Positions 9,482-18,899 of a stretch of DNA of 64,000 nt are shown here, one piece after another. The stretch is from Martinezella multihospitum (lineage in GTDB: Bacteria > Pseudomonadota > Alphaproteobacteria > Rhizobiales > Rhizobiaceae): NCBI RefSeq assembly GCF_900094585.1, contig NZ_FMAG01000002.1, forward strand, positions 512,007 to 576,006. The letters are read 5' to 3'. A model generated the notes under the pieces. It was not told the DNA's origin and did no database searches. It saw only the letters and a program-made list of their open reading frames with translations. The translations under genes and the position numbers were made by a program. Each line of letters opens with the position of its first letter. Position 1 is the first letter of the stretch.

Positions 9482-10492
9482 ATGAGACCCGACCAACTGC
9501 TTTATCCGGCGCCCGAGGGCTTGTTCTGCCCGATCGGCGGCTTTTATATCGATCCCGTGCAGCCGGTCGAGCGAGCGCTCGTCACGCATGGTCATTCCGA
9601 CCATGCCCGCTCCGGCCATGCCCATGTGCTCGCCACGCGCCAGACTCTCGATATCATGCGCATCCGCTACGGCGACGGTTTTGCCGGCTCGGAGCAGGCG
9701 GTTGCCTTTGGCGAGGAGGTGACGATCAACGGCGTCAAGGTCGAGTTCCATCCTGCCGGCCATGTGCTCGGCTCGGCGCAGATCGCGGTGGAGAAGGATG
9801 GGCTGCGGATCGTGGTCTCAGGCGACTACAAGCGCCGGCCGGATCCGACCTGCGAACCCTATGTGCCGGTTCCCTGCGATGTCTTCATCACCGAGGCGAC
9901 CTTCGGGCTGCCGGTGTTCCATCATCCCGATCCCCTGGCGGAGACGCGCAAGCTCCTGGCCTCGCTTCGCCAGTTTCCGGAGCGAACGCATCTGGTCGGC
10001 GCCTATGCGCTCGGCAAGGCGCAGCGGGTTATCCGCCTGCTGCGCCTTGCCGGCTATGACAAGCCGATCTATATTCACGGTGCGCTCGAAACCCTGTGCG
10101 ATTACTATATCAGCCAGGGCATCGCGCTCGGCGAACTCAAGCCGGCCACGATCGAAAGCCGCGATCAGTCGATCTTCCATGGCGCCGTCGTCGTCGGCCC
10201 GCCCTCCGCTTTCCAGGATCGCTGGGCAAGGCGGTTCCATGACCCGCTGCCGGCATTCGCCTCTGGCTGGATGATGGTACGCCAGCGTGCCAAGCAGTTG
10301 GGTGTCGAGCTGCCGCTGGTCATATCTGACCATTGCGACTGGCCCGAGCTGACCGAGACGATCTCCGATCTGAAACCGAGCGAGGTCTGGGTCACCCACG
10401 GCCGCGAAGAGGCGCTGGTGCGCTGGTGCGAACTGCAAGGCATCGCCGCCAAGCCGCTGCACCTCATCGGTTATGAAGACGAGGGCGATTGA
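9482..10492 (+). CDS. DNA ligase-associated exonuclease (metallo-beta-lactamase/beta-CASP fold)
   Basis: A 336-residue metallo-beta-lactamase-fold nuclease related to Artemis/SNM1 and RNA-processing beta-CASP enzymes. The zinc motif THGHSDHA is at residues 35-42, followed by HPAGHVLGSAQ and SGDYKRRPD, which supply the remaining ligands. The later VISDHCDWPEL and WVTHGREEALVRWCE match the beta-CASP C-terminal part. This is the exonuclease of the bacterial ligase-exonuclease-Lhr-phosphoesterase gene set, thought to act in DNA end processing. The stop codon overlaps the ATG of the ligase gene (TGATG), so the two products are made together. Confidence 0.9.
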   Translation: MRPDQLLYPAPEGLFCPIGGFYIDPVQPVERALVTHGHSDHARSGHAHVLATRQTLDIMRIRYGDGFAGSEQAVAFGEEVTINGVKVEFHPAGHVLGSAQIAVEKDGLRIVVSGDYKRRPDPTCEPYVPVPCDVFITEATFGLPVFHHPDPLAETRKLLASLRQFPERTHLVGAYALGKAQRVIRLLRLAGYDKPIYIHGALETLCDYYISQGIALGELKPATIESRDQSIFHGAVVVGPPSAFQDRWARRFHDPLPAFASGWMMVRQRAKQLGVELPLVISDHCDWPELTETISDLKPSEVWVTHGREEALVRWCELQGIAAKPLHLIGYEDEGD

Positions 10493-12129
10493 TGAAAGCC
10501 TTTGCCGACCTTCTCGACCGCCTGGTGCTGACGCCGAGCCGCAACGGCAAGCTGAAGCTCTTGACCGACTATTTCCGCGATACTCCTGACCCGGACCGTG
10601 GTTATGGTCTGGCCGCCATCGCCGGCACGCTGGAGGTGCGCAACGTCAAGCCCGCCATGCTGCGCGAGCTTGTTCTCGAACGCATGGACGAGGTGCTGTT
10701 TCGCTATTCCTACGATTATGTCGGCGATCTCGCCGAGACGATCTCGCTGGTCTGGGACAAGGAGAGCGACATCGAGCGTCCTGCCGGTGAACAGCCGAGG
10801 CTCGGCGACGTCGTGCGCCGCATGAATGCGCTCGGGCGGACCGAAGTGCGCAGCTTCGTCCGAGATCTGCTCGATAGGCTAGATACGTCGGGCCGTTTCG
10901 CCTTTCTGAAGCTTGCGACCGGCGCCATGCGCATCGGCGTCTCGGCGCGACTCGCCAAGCAGGCGCTGGCGGAATTGAGCAGCAAGGACGTCACCGAAAT
11001 CGAAACGCTGTGGCATGGCCTGCAGCCGCCTTATGAAAGCCTGTTCCGCTGGCTTGAAGGCAACGCGGAGAAGCCGGTATTGGCGACACCGGCGATCTTC
11101 CACTCCGTCATGCTCGCCAATCCCGTCGAACCAGGCGATCTGGATGGGCTTGATCCACGAGACTTTGCCGCCGAATGGAAATGGGATGGCATTCGCGTCC
11201 AGCTTTCGCGCTCCGGGGAAACGAGCAAGCTCTATTCGCGCTCCGGCGATGACATATCGGGTGCCTTCCCGGATATCGTCGAGGCAATGAGCTTCGACGG
11301 CGTCATGGATGGCGAGCTGCTGGTTGGCGGCACCGTGCGGTCCAACAACCCGACGCGCAGTTTTTCCGATCTCCAGCAGCGCCTCAACCGCAAGAGCGTG
11401 ACTTCGAAGATGCTGGACGAGTTTCCGGCCTTCATCCGCGCGTATGACCTCCTGTTCGACGGCGCGGAGGATGTCCGCGCACGCGGCTTCCTCGATCGGC
11501 GCGAACGGCTGACGGAGATCATCGATGCCGCCCCACATGACCGCTTCGATCTCTCGCCACTTGTCGATTTCTCCTCATGGGATGAGCTTGACCGGCTGCG
11601 CTCTTCGCCGCCCGATCCGGTGATCGAAGGTGTGATGATCAAGCGCCGCGACAGCGCCTATCTCGCCGGCCGAGCCAAAGGACCTTGGTTCAAATGGAAG
11701 CGCGATCCTTATAATGTCGATGCCGTACTGATGTATGCGCAGCGCGGCCATGGCAAGCGATCCAGCTACTATTCCGATTTCACCTTCGGCGTCTGGGCAA
11801 CCACCCCGGAAGGCGAGCAGCTGGTGCCCGTCGGCAAGGCATATTTCGGCTTCACCGATGCTGAGCTGGAGGTGCTCGACAAGTTCGTGCGCAACAACAC
11901 TGTCGACCGCTTCGGCCCCGTGCGAGCGGTGCGCGCCGATCGCGATTTCGGCTTCGTGCTGGAAGTGGCGTTTGAAGGCATCAACCGCTCCACCCGCCAT
12001 AAATCGGGCGTTGCCATGCGCTTTCCCCGCATCGCCCGGCTGCGGCCGGACAAGCCGCCATACGAAGCCGACCGGCTGGAAACTTTGATCGCGATGATTG
12101 ACGCGAAGGCTCCCACTGTCGATGAATAG
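10492..12129 (+). CDS. ATP-dependent DNA ligase (exonuclease-associated type)
   Basis: A 545-residue ATP-dependent DNA ligase. The nucleotidyltransferase motif EWKWDGIRVQ carries the AMP-accepting lysine, followed by LYSRSGDDI (motif Ia), DGELLVGG (motif III), EGVMIKRRDSAY (motif IV) and WFKWKRDP (motif V). An N-terminal DNA-binding helical domain of about 200 residues precedes it, and an OB-fold domain follows. The architecture is that of the stand-alone ligase class linked to the MBL exonuclease, not the Ku-dependent LigD with polymerase and 3'-phosphoesterase domains. The Lhr helicase and PdeM-type phosphoesterase that often accompany this pair are not in the window. Confidence 0.93.
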   Translation: MKAFADLLDRLVLTPSRNGKLKLLTDYFRDTPDPDRGYGLAAIAGTLEVRNVKPAMLRELVLERMDEVLFRYSYDYVGDLAETISLVWDKESDIERPAGEQPRLGDVVRRMNALGRTEVRSFVRDLLDRLDTSGRFAFLKLATGAMRIGVSARLAKQALAELSSKDVTEIETLWHGLQPPYESLFRWLEGNAEKPVLATPAIFHSVMLANPVEPGDLDGLDPRDFAAEWKWDGIRVQLSRSGETSKLYSRSGDDISGAFPDIVEAMSFDGVMDGELLVGGTVRSNNPTRSFSDLQQRLNRKSVTSKMLDEFPAFIRAYDLLFDGAEDVRARGFLDRRERLTEIIDAAPHDRFDLSPLVDFSSWDELDRLRSSPPDPVIEGVMIKRRDSAYLAGRAKGPWFKWKRDPYNVDAVLMYAQRGHGKRSSYYSDFTFGVWATTPEGEQLVPVGKAYFGFTDAELEVLDKFVRNNTVDRFGPVRAVRADRDFGFVLEVAFEGINRSTRHKSGVAMRFPRIARLRPDKPPYEADRLETLIAMIDAKAPTVDE

Positions 12130-12218
12130 GGCAGGGCGATTCCTCACCACAAAGTGAGTTGGCCTTGCCCCTCAACCCGTGCAGATTTGAGCTGCGCCGG
12201 GATAATTCGACAGAGCCC

Positions 12219-13205
12219 ATGACCATGTCCGACGACCACGCATTTCGCCCCAATCGCCGCAGCCTGCTTGCCGGTATCGCCTTCACGCTTTTTGCACCCA
12301 ACATCGTCAGAGCTGCCGATGACAGCACGACTGCGAGCAAGCCGGTCGAGAACAAGGCTGCCACTGCTCGGAATGAGGAGAAGGCCGAGGATGCGCCGCC
12401 GCTGCTTGCGGGTGACTATGCCAAGGAGCGCCATCTGTTTCGCACCGACCTCTTAAGCAAGGGGCCGGCTCCGGATATCTACGAGCCGCTGGTGACGCCA
12501 TCGACGGCCGAGCGGCTTTTCTATCGCAGCGGCGTTGGCGAAGAGTTGGAGCTCGTCGCCTGGGTGTCCCGCTACACGCGCTCGGAAAAGCTGAAGCCGG
12601 CCGTACTTTTCCTGCACGGTGGCAACGCCATCGGTCAGGGACATTGGCAGCTGATGAAGCCCTATGTCGAAGCGGGATATGTCGTCATGATCCCTTCCAT
12701 GCGCGGTGAAAACGGCCAGAAGGGCAATTTCTCCGGCTTTTACGACGAAGTTGCCGATGTGCTGGCAGCGTCCAACCGGCTGCGACATCTGCCGGGCGTC
12801 GATCCGCATCGCATGTTCCTGGCAGGCCATAGCATCGGCGGTACGCTCGCCATGCTCGCCGCGATGTCGGCGAAGCGGTTCCGTGCGGTTGCGCCGATCT
12901 CGGGCAATCCCGATGCCTATGCCTTCTTCAGTCGCTATCCGCAGGATATCCGCTTCAACACCAGGAACCCGCGCGAATATCAGATGCGCTCGCCGCTCTG
13001 CTATGCGCACTGCTTCAAGAGCCCGATAAAGCTGTTCCACGGCACCGAGGAGGCGCATTTCGACTCGCGCCTGGCACTGCTCTCCAAGCGGGCGACGGCC
13101 GCCGGCGTGAGGATGGAAATGGTGACGGTGACGGGGAGCCACAATTCGGCACTGCCGGGCGAAATTGCTCAGAGCATCGAGTTCTTCAAGAGCGTGGCCG
13201 TTTAG
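12219..13205 (+). CDS. Exported alpha/beta hydrolase (dienelactone hydrolase/peptidase-like)
   Basis: A 328-residue secreted serine hydrolase. A Tat-type signal is visible (RPNRRSLLAGIAFTLFAP...VRAADD), then an Ala/Lys/Glu-rich linker and an alpha/beta hydrolase core with FLHGGNAIGQGHW (oxyanion region), the nucleophile elbow GHSIGG, and GSHNS near the end supplying the likely catalytic histidine. The fold is that of S9-like peptidases and dienelactone hydrolases; the substrate is unknown. ATGs at 12219 and 12225 are both possible starts. It lies 89 bp after the ligase gene and converges on mutB. Confidence 0.75.
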   Translation: MTMSDDHAFRPNRRSLLAGIAFTLFAPNIVRAADDSTTASKPVENKAATARNEEKAEDAPPLLAGDYAKERHLFRTDLLSKGPAPDIYEPLVTPSTAERLFYRSGVGEELELVAWVSRYTRSEKLKPAVLFLHGGNAIGQGHWQLMKPYVEAGYVVMIPSMRGENGQKGNFSGFYDEVADVLAASNRLRHLPGVDPHRMFLAGHSIGGTLAMLAAMSAKRFRAVAPISGNPDAYAFFSRYPQDIRFNTRNPREYQMRSPLCYAHCFKSPIKLFHGTEEAHFDSRLALLSKRATAAGVRMEMVTVTGSHNSALPGEIAQSIEFFKSVAV

Positions 13206-13216
13206 AGCGGCCGGCC

Positions 13217-15349
13217 TTAAACCATCAGCCGCTCTATCAAGGCGGATGCCGCTTCCGCGATCACGGTGCCGGGCGGGAAGATCGCATCTGCGCCGGCTGC
13301 CTCCAGTGCCGCGAAATCCTGTGGCGGAATGACGCCGCCGACGGCGATCAGCACATTGCTGGCATGACGGCGCGCAAGCGCTTCCTTCAATTCCGGCACT
13401 AGCGTCAGATGGCCGGCGGCCAGCGACGATGCACCGAGAATGTCGACCCGCTCGCGTACGGCGACATCGGCCACCTCTTCCGGGGTCTGGAACATGGCGC
13501 CGACGACGACATCGAAGCCGAGATCGGCAAAAGCCGTGGCGATGACCTTCTGGCCACGATCGTGGCCGTCCTGGCCCATCTTGGCGATGAGGATGCGGGG
13601 CTTCTCGCCGCGCGCCTTGCGGAAGGCTTCGACCTTGGCGACTGCTCTGTTGAAGATGGGGTCGGAATCGCCGACTTCCTGGCGATAGACGCCGGAAATT
13701 GTCCTGATCTCGGCGACGTGCCGGCCATAGGCCTTTTCCAGGGCCAGAGAGATTTCGCCAACCGTGGCTCTCGCCCTTGCTGCTTTCACGGCAAAGTCGA
13801 GCAGATTGCCGGTGCGGTTGCGGGCAGCATCCATCAGCGCGTCCAAGGCGCCTTCCACTGCGGCCGTCTCGCGGGTGCCCTTCAACTGCTGCAGTTTGGA
13901 TAGCTGGCGTGCCCGTACTTCTGAATTGTCGACCTTCAGCACGTCGACCTCGATATCTTTCTCCGGCTTGGAGAAGTTGATGCCGACGAGGGTCTGGTGG
14001 CCGCTATCGATCCGTGCTTGCGTGCGTGCCGCCGCCTCCTCGATGCGAAGCTTCGGAATGCCCCTCTCGATCGCCTTTGCCATGCCGCCGAGTGCTTCGA
14101 CCTCTTCGATATGGGTAAGGGCGCGGGCTGCAAGATCATGAGTCAGCCGCTCGACATAGGCCGAGCCGCCCCAGGGGTCGATGATGCCTGTCGTACCCGA
14201 TTCCTTTTGCAGCAGGATCTGCGTGTTGCGGGCGATGCGGGCCGAATGATCCGTTGGCAGCGCCAGCGCTTCGTCGAAGGAATTGGTGTGCAGCGACTGG
14301 GTATGCCCTTGTGTCGCCGCCATCGCCTCGACCATGGTGCGGATGATGTTGTTCATCGGGTCTTGCGCCGTCAACGACCAGCCGGAGGTCTGGCTGTGGG
14401 TCCTGAGCGCGAGGGATTTCTGGTCCTTCGGCGCGAAGTTCTTCTGCATCAGCGCCGCCCAGATCAACCGTCCCGCGCGCATCTTGGCGACTTCCATGAA
14501 GAAGTTCATGCCGACGGCCCAGAAGAAGGAAAGGCGAGGTGCGAAGCTGTCGATATCGAGCCCGGCCGCAACGCCCGCCCGCGCATATTCGATGCCGTCG
14601 GCGATGGTGTAGGCAAGCTCCAGGTCTGCTGTCGCACCGGCTTCCTGCATGTGATAGCCGGAGATGGAGATCGAGTTGAACTTCGGCATCCGCTGACTGG
14701 TATAGCTGAAAATGTCCGAAACGATGCGCATCGAGGGCTGTGGCGGGTAGATATAGGTGTTTCGAACCATGAACTCCTTGAGGATGTCGTTCTGGATCGT
14801 GCCGGACAGCTTGTCCTCGGAGACGCCCTGTTCCTCCGCCGCGACGATATAGAGCGCCATGACCGGCAGCACCGCGCCGTTCATCGTCATCGACACGCTC
14901 ATCTCGTCAAGCGGGATGCCGTCGAAGAGCTGGCGCATGTCGAGGATGGAATCGATCGCTACACCCGCCATGCCGACATCGCCCGCCACTCGCGGATGAT
15001 CGCTGTCATAGCCGCGATGGGTGGCAAGATCGAAGGCGACGGAAAGACCTTTCTGGCCGGCGGCAAGATTGCGGCGATAGAAGGCGTTGGACTCCTCGGC
15101 GGTAGAGAAGCCGGCATATTGGCGGATGGTCCAGGGCTGCTGGACATACATCGTCGGGTAGGGGCCGCGGACGAACGGTGCGGCGCCGGGATAGGTGTCG
15201 AGGAAGTTCAGGCCGGCGAGGTCGCTTTCATTATAAGCGCGCTTGACGGCGATGCCTTCGGGAGTTTCCCAGGCTAGGGCATCGGTTGTCGGCGCGGTTG
15301 CTTGTGGTTTGGCCCAGGGGATGGTGGTGAAGTCGGGAATCTTGGTCAT
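13217..15349 (-). CDS. mutB: Methylmalonyl-CoA mutase, large (B12-binding) subunit
   Basis: A 710-residue adenosylcobalamin-dependent mutase converting methylmalonyl-CoA and succinyl-CoA, the end of propionyl-CoA breakdown from valine, isoleucine and odd-chain acids. The N-terminal TIM barrel includes [36 protein letters not shown] and the [16 protein letters not shown] segment. The C-terminal cobalamin domain has DGHDRG at 594-599, with His596 as the lower cobalt ligand. The ATG at 15349 gives the usual MTKIPDF start; codons upstream of it would run towards the repeat element and are unlikely coding. mutA lies upstream on the same strand, separated by a 253-bp gap filled mostly by a palindromic element. 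Confidence 0.95.
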   Translation of the reverse strand: MTKIPDFTTIPWAKPQATAPTTDALAWETPEGIAVKRAYNESDLAGLNFLDTYPGAAPFVRGPYPTMYVQQPWTIRQYAGFSTAEESNAFYRRNLAAGQKGLSVAFDLATHRGYDSDHPRVAGDVGMAGVAIDSILDMRQLFDGIPLDEMSVSMTMNGAVLPVMALYIVAAEEQGVSEDKLSGTIQNDILKEFMVRNTYIYPPQPSMRIVSDIFSYTSQRMPKFNSISISGYHMQEAGATADLELAYTIADGIEYARAGVAAGLDIDSFAPRLSFFWAVGMNFFMEVAKMRAGRLIWAALMQKNFAPKDQKSLALRTHSQTSGWSLTAQDPMNNIIRTMVEAMAATQGHTQSLHTNSFDEALALPTDHSARIARNTQILLQKESGTTGIIDPWGGSAYVERLTHDLAARALTHIEEVEALGGMAKAIERGIPKLRIEEAAARTQARIDSGHQTLVGINFSKPEKDIEVDVLKVDNSEVRARQLSKLQQLKGTRETAAVEGALDALMDAARNRTGNLLDFAVKAARARATVGEISLALEKAYGRHVAEIRTISGVYRQEVGDSDPIFNRAVAKVEAFRKARGEKPRILIAKMGQDGHDRGQKVIATAFADLGFDVVVGAMFQTPEEVADVAVRERVDILGASSLAAGHLTLVPELKEALARRHASNVLIAVGGVIPPQDFAALEAAGADAIFPPGTVIAEAASALIERLMV

Positions 15350-15384
15350 GGGGCTGATGCCTCCGTGAATGCGGAGCGTGCACA

Positions 15385-15570
15385 CCCCCCTCTGTCACTT
15401 CGTGACATCTCCCCCACAAGGGGGGAGATCGTTTTGAGCCAGTGTTTAGCCCAGTCTGCAGTGACAGATTTTGCCACTGCAGGTGAGGTTACTGTTTGGA
15501 GCAGAAAGGTTCTGCGGGTTTCCAATCTCCCCCCTTGTGGGGGAGATGTCGCGAAAGCGACAGAGGGGGG
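15385..15570. repeat. 186-bp inverted-repeat mosaic element between mutA and mutB
   Basis: The left arm (15385-15429) and right arm (15525-15570) are inverted copies, both carrying six C/G then TCTGTC...GACATCTCCCCC. Each arm is itself foldable: GTCAC-TTC-GTGAC on the left against GTCGC-GAAA-GCGAC on the right, and CCCCC-ACAA-GGGGG in both. The centre holds a further hairpin, CTGCAGTG (15456-15463) with CACTGCAG (15475-15482). The arm differences keep the inner stems paired. This architecture resembles rhizobial intergenic mosaic elements (RIME-type); membership of a named family needs a search. It sits 35 bp upstream of the mutB start codon, in the mutAB transcript. Confidence 0.85.
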
Positions 15571-15602
15571 TATCAGACTTCCCGCGAATGCGATGCTCAT
15601 CC

Positions 15603-16949
15603 TCATGCCTCCGCCCTCTCATCCAGCCGCATCGGCATCAGCCCCATGCCACCTGCAATCGGACCCAAAGGCCCCAAAACCGTCACCGGCCGCTCCACCT
15701 TCATCGCAAACAGCGTCGTCCCCACGATCGGCTTGGCGACACAGTTCGCGCGCGCCTCGGCGATCATCGCTGCCAGCTCGCCGCTAGCGATCACCTTTGC
15801 CAATCCGCCCTTGGCTTCGATCCCGGTGAAAATCTCCCATGTCCGTTCGCAAAGCGTATCGGTCAGCGCCTCGATACCCCCGGCTCCGGCGGCGGGATCG
15901 ACGACATGGTCGAGGTGGCTTTCGGCGATCAGAATCGTCTGCGTGTTGCGCGCCAGGCGTCGCGCCAGCGGATCAGGAATGCCATGCGTCAGGCTGTGTG
16001 GCAGAACGGAGATTTCGTCGGCGCCGCCGACGCCGGCTGAAAAGACCGCGATCGTGTTGCGCAGGATGTTCGTCTCTGGATCGAGACGGGTCAGCATGCG
16101 ATAGCTCGTCTCGGCAAAGAGATGCGCCGGCTGCGGATTGGTGACGCCGCAAGCCTCGGCGATCCGGGCAAAGATCAGCCGCGCGGCACGCATCTTTGCG
16201 ATTGTCGTAAACTGGTTTTGATCGGCCGAAAGGCAGAGGCTGGTTGCCGCAAGCGCTGCTTCCGGCGAAATACCTGCCTCTTCGAGCAATCTCAGATGGC
16301 CGACGAGGCTTGCGGCCATGACCGCCAGCTCCTGCGCCTCGGTTCCCCCGGCATTATGCACCACGCGACCGTCTGCATTGACGATCGTTTCAACCGGCTT
16401 CAATTCTTTGAAGTATTTGATGTCGCTAGAAAAATTGGAAAAATTTCCGGCTGACAAGAAAGCGTCGAGTCCAAGGTGCAATCTTTGGACACCATCATCC
16501 ACAATCGACGCTGCCACCATTTTGGCGACGCTGGAAGAAAAGCCATCGAGGCGCAGAGCTGTAGTCTTGGCGGATGCTGCCAGCACCTCGGAAAAGATTG
16601 GCGACTGAGCATTCATGCCGATGCCGAAGGCCGAAGCGGAACTGCTGGAAACGAGGCTGATACCGCTTGCGCCGTTGGCGAGATCGTCGCCGAGCTGCAC
16701 CATTGCCCGTTCGGTGTCGGGATCGTCCATGCGCTGCGTCAACGTCCAGGGCAGATCGGCTTGCTGGCGCGAAAGCGGTGCGCAATCGTGGCGTCGCCCG
16801 TAAAGCGGTTCGATGGCGATGCCATCATCGGTTCGCGATACCAGCTCTTCCTGGAAATCCTTGCCTTTCAGCGCCCGTTCCATCAGCTTCAGCCAGCCCT
16901 TGTGGTCGGTCTGACTAAAAATGCCCGGGTCGAGACTGTCGATATTCAT
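15603..16949 (-). CDS. mutA: Methylmalonyl-CoA mutase, small subunit
   Basis: A 448-residue protein homologous to the mutase barrel but lacking the C-terminal cobalamin-binding domain, as in heterodimeric bacterial mutases where this chain is structural. The remnants SSDIKYFKELKP, LSADQNQFTTIAKMRAARLIFARI, AETSYRMLTRLDPETNILRNT and HVVDPAAGAGGIEALT line up with the corresponding mutB regions. The ATG at 16949 is preceded by GGAGGAGC; an in-frame ATG further upstream gives an unlikely extension. It is the first gene of the mutA-mutB pair. The pair supplies the propionate branch that complements the leucine operon 9 kb away. Confidence 0.92.
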   Translation of the reverse strand: MNIDSLDPGIFSQTDHKGWLKLMERALKGKDFQEELVSRTDDGIAIEPLYGRRHDCAPLSRQQADLPWTLTQRMDDPDTERAMVQLGDDLANGASGISLVSSSSASAFGIGMNAQSPIFSEVLAASAKTTALRLDGFSSSVAKMVAASIVDDGVQRLHLGLDAFLSAGNFSNFSSDIKYFKELKPVETIVNADGRVVHNAGGTEAQELAVMAASLVGHLRLLEEAGISPEAALAATSLCLSADQNQFTTIAKMRAARLIFARIAEACGVTNPQPAHLFAETSYRMLTRLDPETNILRNTIAVFSAGVGGADEISVLPHSLTHGIPDPLARRLARNTQTILIAESHLDHVVDPAAGAGGIEALTDTLCERTWEIFTGIEAKGGLAKVIASGELAAMIAEARANCVAKPIVGTTLFAMKVERPVTVLGPLGPIAGGMGLMPMRLDERAEA

Positions 16950-17117
16950 GTGCTCCTCCGTACTGCATTGGTCTAGCCCATGATGCCGCAAGGGAAAACA
17001 GGAGTTTGGCCGATCGGTGCAATATCTTCGTTGAAATTATCTAGCGATCGACGCCAGCCTCGCTCCAGCCGCGGCAGTCATTATGCGGCCGATCCGATGT
17101 GTCCCAACTGGTTTCCG

Positions 17118-17924
17118 ATGATGGCCGATCTGCTGCCCGTTTCCCGTCACCTGCTTGCTGCTACCGCGCTGGCGACATTGTCCGCCTGCAGCATCATTCC
17201 TGATACGGGTGCGACCGATCCGGATCGCTTCGTGCAGGAGACGACGCCGGTCTTCTATCGTCCGGAGGGTATCGAGCCGAACAGGGTAAGGCGGCTGCCG
17301 GTGCAGCCCGTGCCGCAATCGCGCGATCTCTTCCGCACCCAGTTCCACCAGACCTATGGCCTGCCGACCTTCAATCCGGTGCATCAGGCCATGTATGCGC
17401 AGCGCAGTGAAGACGACTTCACGTTGCCGGCCATCCCCTACAAGCGCATCGATCCGCGCTTCCTGCGACAGGAGGTGGATTACCAGACCAGGGAGCGCCC
17501 CGGCACCATCGTCGTCGATACGCGCGACCACTTCCTCTATTTCATCGAACCGGGCGGCAAGGCGATGCGCTACGGTGTCGGCCTCGGCGCGGCAGGATAT
17601 GCCTGGCACGGCAGGGGCCTGATCCAATGGAAGCAGAAATGGCCGCGCTGGACCCCGCCCGCCGAAATGGTCGCGCGCGATCCGCAGATGAGGCCGCTAT
17701 CGGCCGAGCGCGGCGGCATGAATCCGGGGCCGACCAACCCGCTCGGCGCGCGTGCGCTCTATATCTATCAGAACGGCCGGGATACGCTTTATCGTGTTCA
17801 CGGCACGCCGGATTGGCAGTCGATCGGTAAGGCGGCATCCTCCGGATGCGTGCGTATGCTCAACCAGGACGTGATAGATCTCTACAACCGGGTGCCGGAT
17901 AAGACGGAAATCGTCGTTCTGTAG
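17118..17924 (+). CDS. L,D-transpeptidase lipoprotein (YkuD domain)
   Basis: A 268-residue cell-envelope enzyme. A short hydrophobic leader ends in the lipobox LSAC, so the mature protein should be anchored as a lipoprotein in the periplasm. The YkuD domain carries YGVGLGAAGYAWHG and the catalytic block RVHGTPDWQSIGKAASSGCVRM with Cys244 as nucleophile and the HGT histidine. Such enzymes make 3-3 (meso-DAP) crosslinks in peptidoglycan or attach proteins to it. Start choice is uncertain: ATGs at 17097, 17118 and 17121 all keep the lipobox. A close paralogue follows 161 bp downstream. Confidence 0.88.
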   Translation: MMADLLPVSRHLLAATALATLSACSIIPDTGATDPDRFVQETTPVFYRPEGIEPNRVRRLPVQPVPQSRDLFRTQFHQTYGLPTFNPVHQAMYAQRSEDDFTLPAIPYKRIDPRFLRQEVDYQTRERPGTIVVDTRDHFLYFIEPGGKAMRYGVGLGAAGYAWHGRGLIQWKQKWPRWTPPAEMVARDPQMRPLSAERGGMNPGPTNPLGARALYIYQNGRDTLYRVHGTPDWQSIGKAASSGCVRMLNQDVIDLYNRVPDKTEIVVL

Positions 17925-18085
17925 CGGTATTTTACCACAAATTTTCGTGATGTTGCATAAGTGCGATAGTCGGGGTGGTTTGCGCTCTTTAGTTTTGCGT
18001 CTGTCTCTGCGAACCTCTCGGGGAGCCGAATCAGCCTGTTGTTGCGGGTTTTCGCTTCCTCCACAAAAGGAACTATGCTGTCGAC

Positions 18086-18817
18086 ATGAGCCTTCCGTCA
18101 TCCCTATCCCGACGTAACTTCCTCGCTCTAGCTGGTCTCGGCGCCGTTTCGACGCTTGCCAGCTGTGCCTCCACCATCGACAACGGCCCCGTCGTCAGCC
18201 CGGTTCAATATACCGGTTCCCCGCGGCCGTTCCGAACCTGGTTCTCCAGCTATGATGGCGAGCAACCCGACCCGGCTGAAATCTATGCCTCCGTCGAGGA
18301 TGGCGGTTTCGTTATTCCGGCTGTTCCCTACAAGCAGATCGACCCGCGCTTCTATCGTCAGCGGGTAATAGACCCCACAGGCGAAGCGCCCGGCTCCGTG
18401 ATCGTCAACACCACCCAGCGCATGCTTTACGTCACCGAGCAGGGCGGCACGGCGATGCGTTATGGCATCGGCGTCGGTCGTGAAGGTTTTGCCTGGCAGG
18501 GCCGCGGCGTCATCCAGTGGCGCAAGAAGTGGCCGCGCTGGAACCCGCCGGATGAAATGGTCGCCCGCCAGCCGGAACTCGTCAAGTTCTCCATCGCCAA
18601 TGGCGGCATGGATCCGGGCCTGAAGAACCCGCTCGGCGCCCGCGCGCTTTACATTTTCGAGGACAAGCAGGACTCGCTCTATCGCCTGCACGGCAATCCC
18701 GACTGGCGCTCGATCGGCAAGGCCGTGTCCTCCGGCTGTGTCCGCCTGCTGAACCAGGACGTCATCGATCTCTATGATCGCGTGCCGGAGCGTGCGCCGA
18801 TCCTGGTTACGGCCTGA
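18086..18817 (+). CDS. L,D-transpeptidase with Tat/lipoprotein-type signal (YkuD domain)
   Basis: A 243-residue paralogue of the preceding enzyme; the two share IPAVPYKQIDPRFYRQ-like, WQGRGVIQWRKKWPRWNPP-like and NPLGARALYI-like stretches almost word for word. The catalytic block is RLHGNPDWRSIGKAVSSGCVRLLNQD, with Cys218 as nucleophile. The N terminus combines SRRNFLALAG, a twin-arginine motif, with LASC, a lipobox, so it may be a Tat-exported lipoprotein, unlike the first copy, which lacks the twin arginine. A strong terminator follows at 18839. The pair looks like a tandem duplication with changed export route. Confidence 0.88.
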   Translation: MSLPSSLSRRNFLALAGLGAVSTLASCASTIDNGPVVSPVQYTGSPRPFRTWFSSYDGEQPDPAEIYASVEDGGFVIPAVPYKQIDPRFYRQRVIDPTGEAPGSVIVNTTQRMLYVTEQGGTAMRYGIGVGREGFAWQGRGVIQWRKKWPRWNPPDEMVARQPELVKFSIANGGMDPGLKNPLGARALYIFEDKQDSLYRLHGNPDWRSIGKAVSSGCVRLLNQDVIDLYDRVPERAPILVTA

Positions 18818-18838
18818 TATCGCACCATCGCAAAAAGA

Positions 18839-18861
18839 GGGCGCCGTCGGCGCCCTTTTTT
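18839..18861. terminator. Rho-independent terminator, probably bidirectional
   Basis: GGGCGCC (18839-18845), loop GTC, GGCGCCC (18849-18855) and six T form a canonical terminator for the L,D-transpeptidase gene. An A-rich run lies on the other side (18832-18836), so it may also stop transcription of ohrR, which ends at 18900 on the other strand. Confidence 0.9.
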
Positions 18862-18899
18862 GCAGTCCTGACCGGAATATCCGGTGTCCTGAATCAGTT

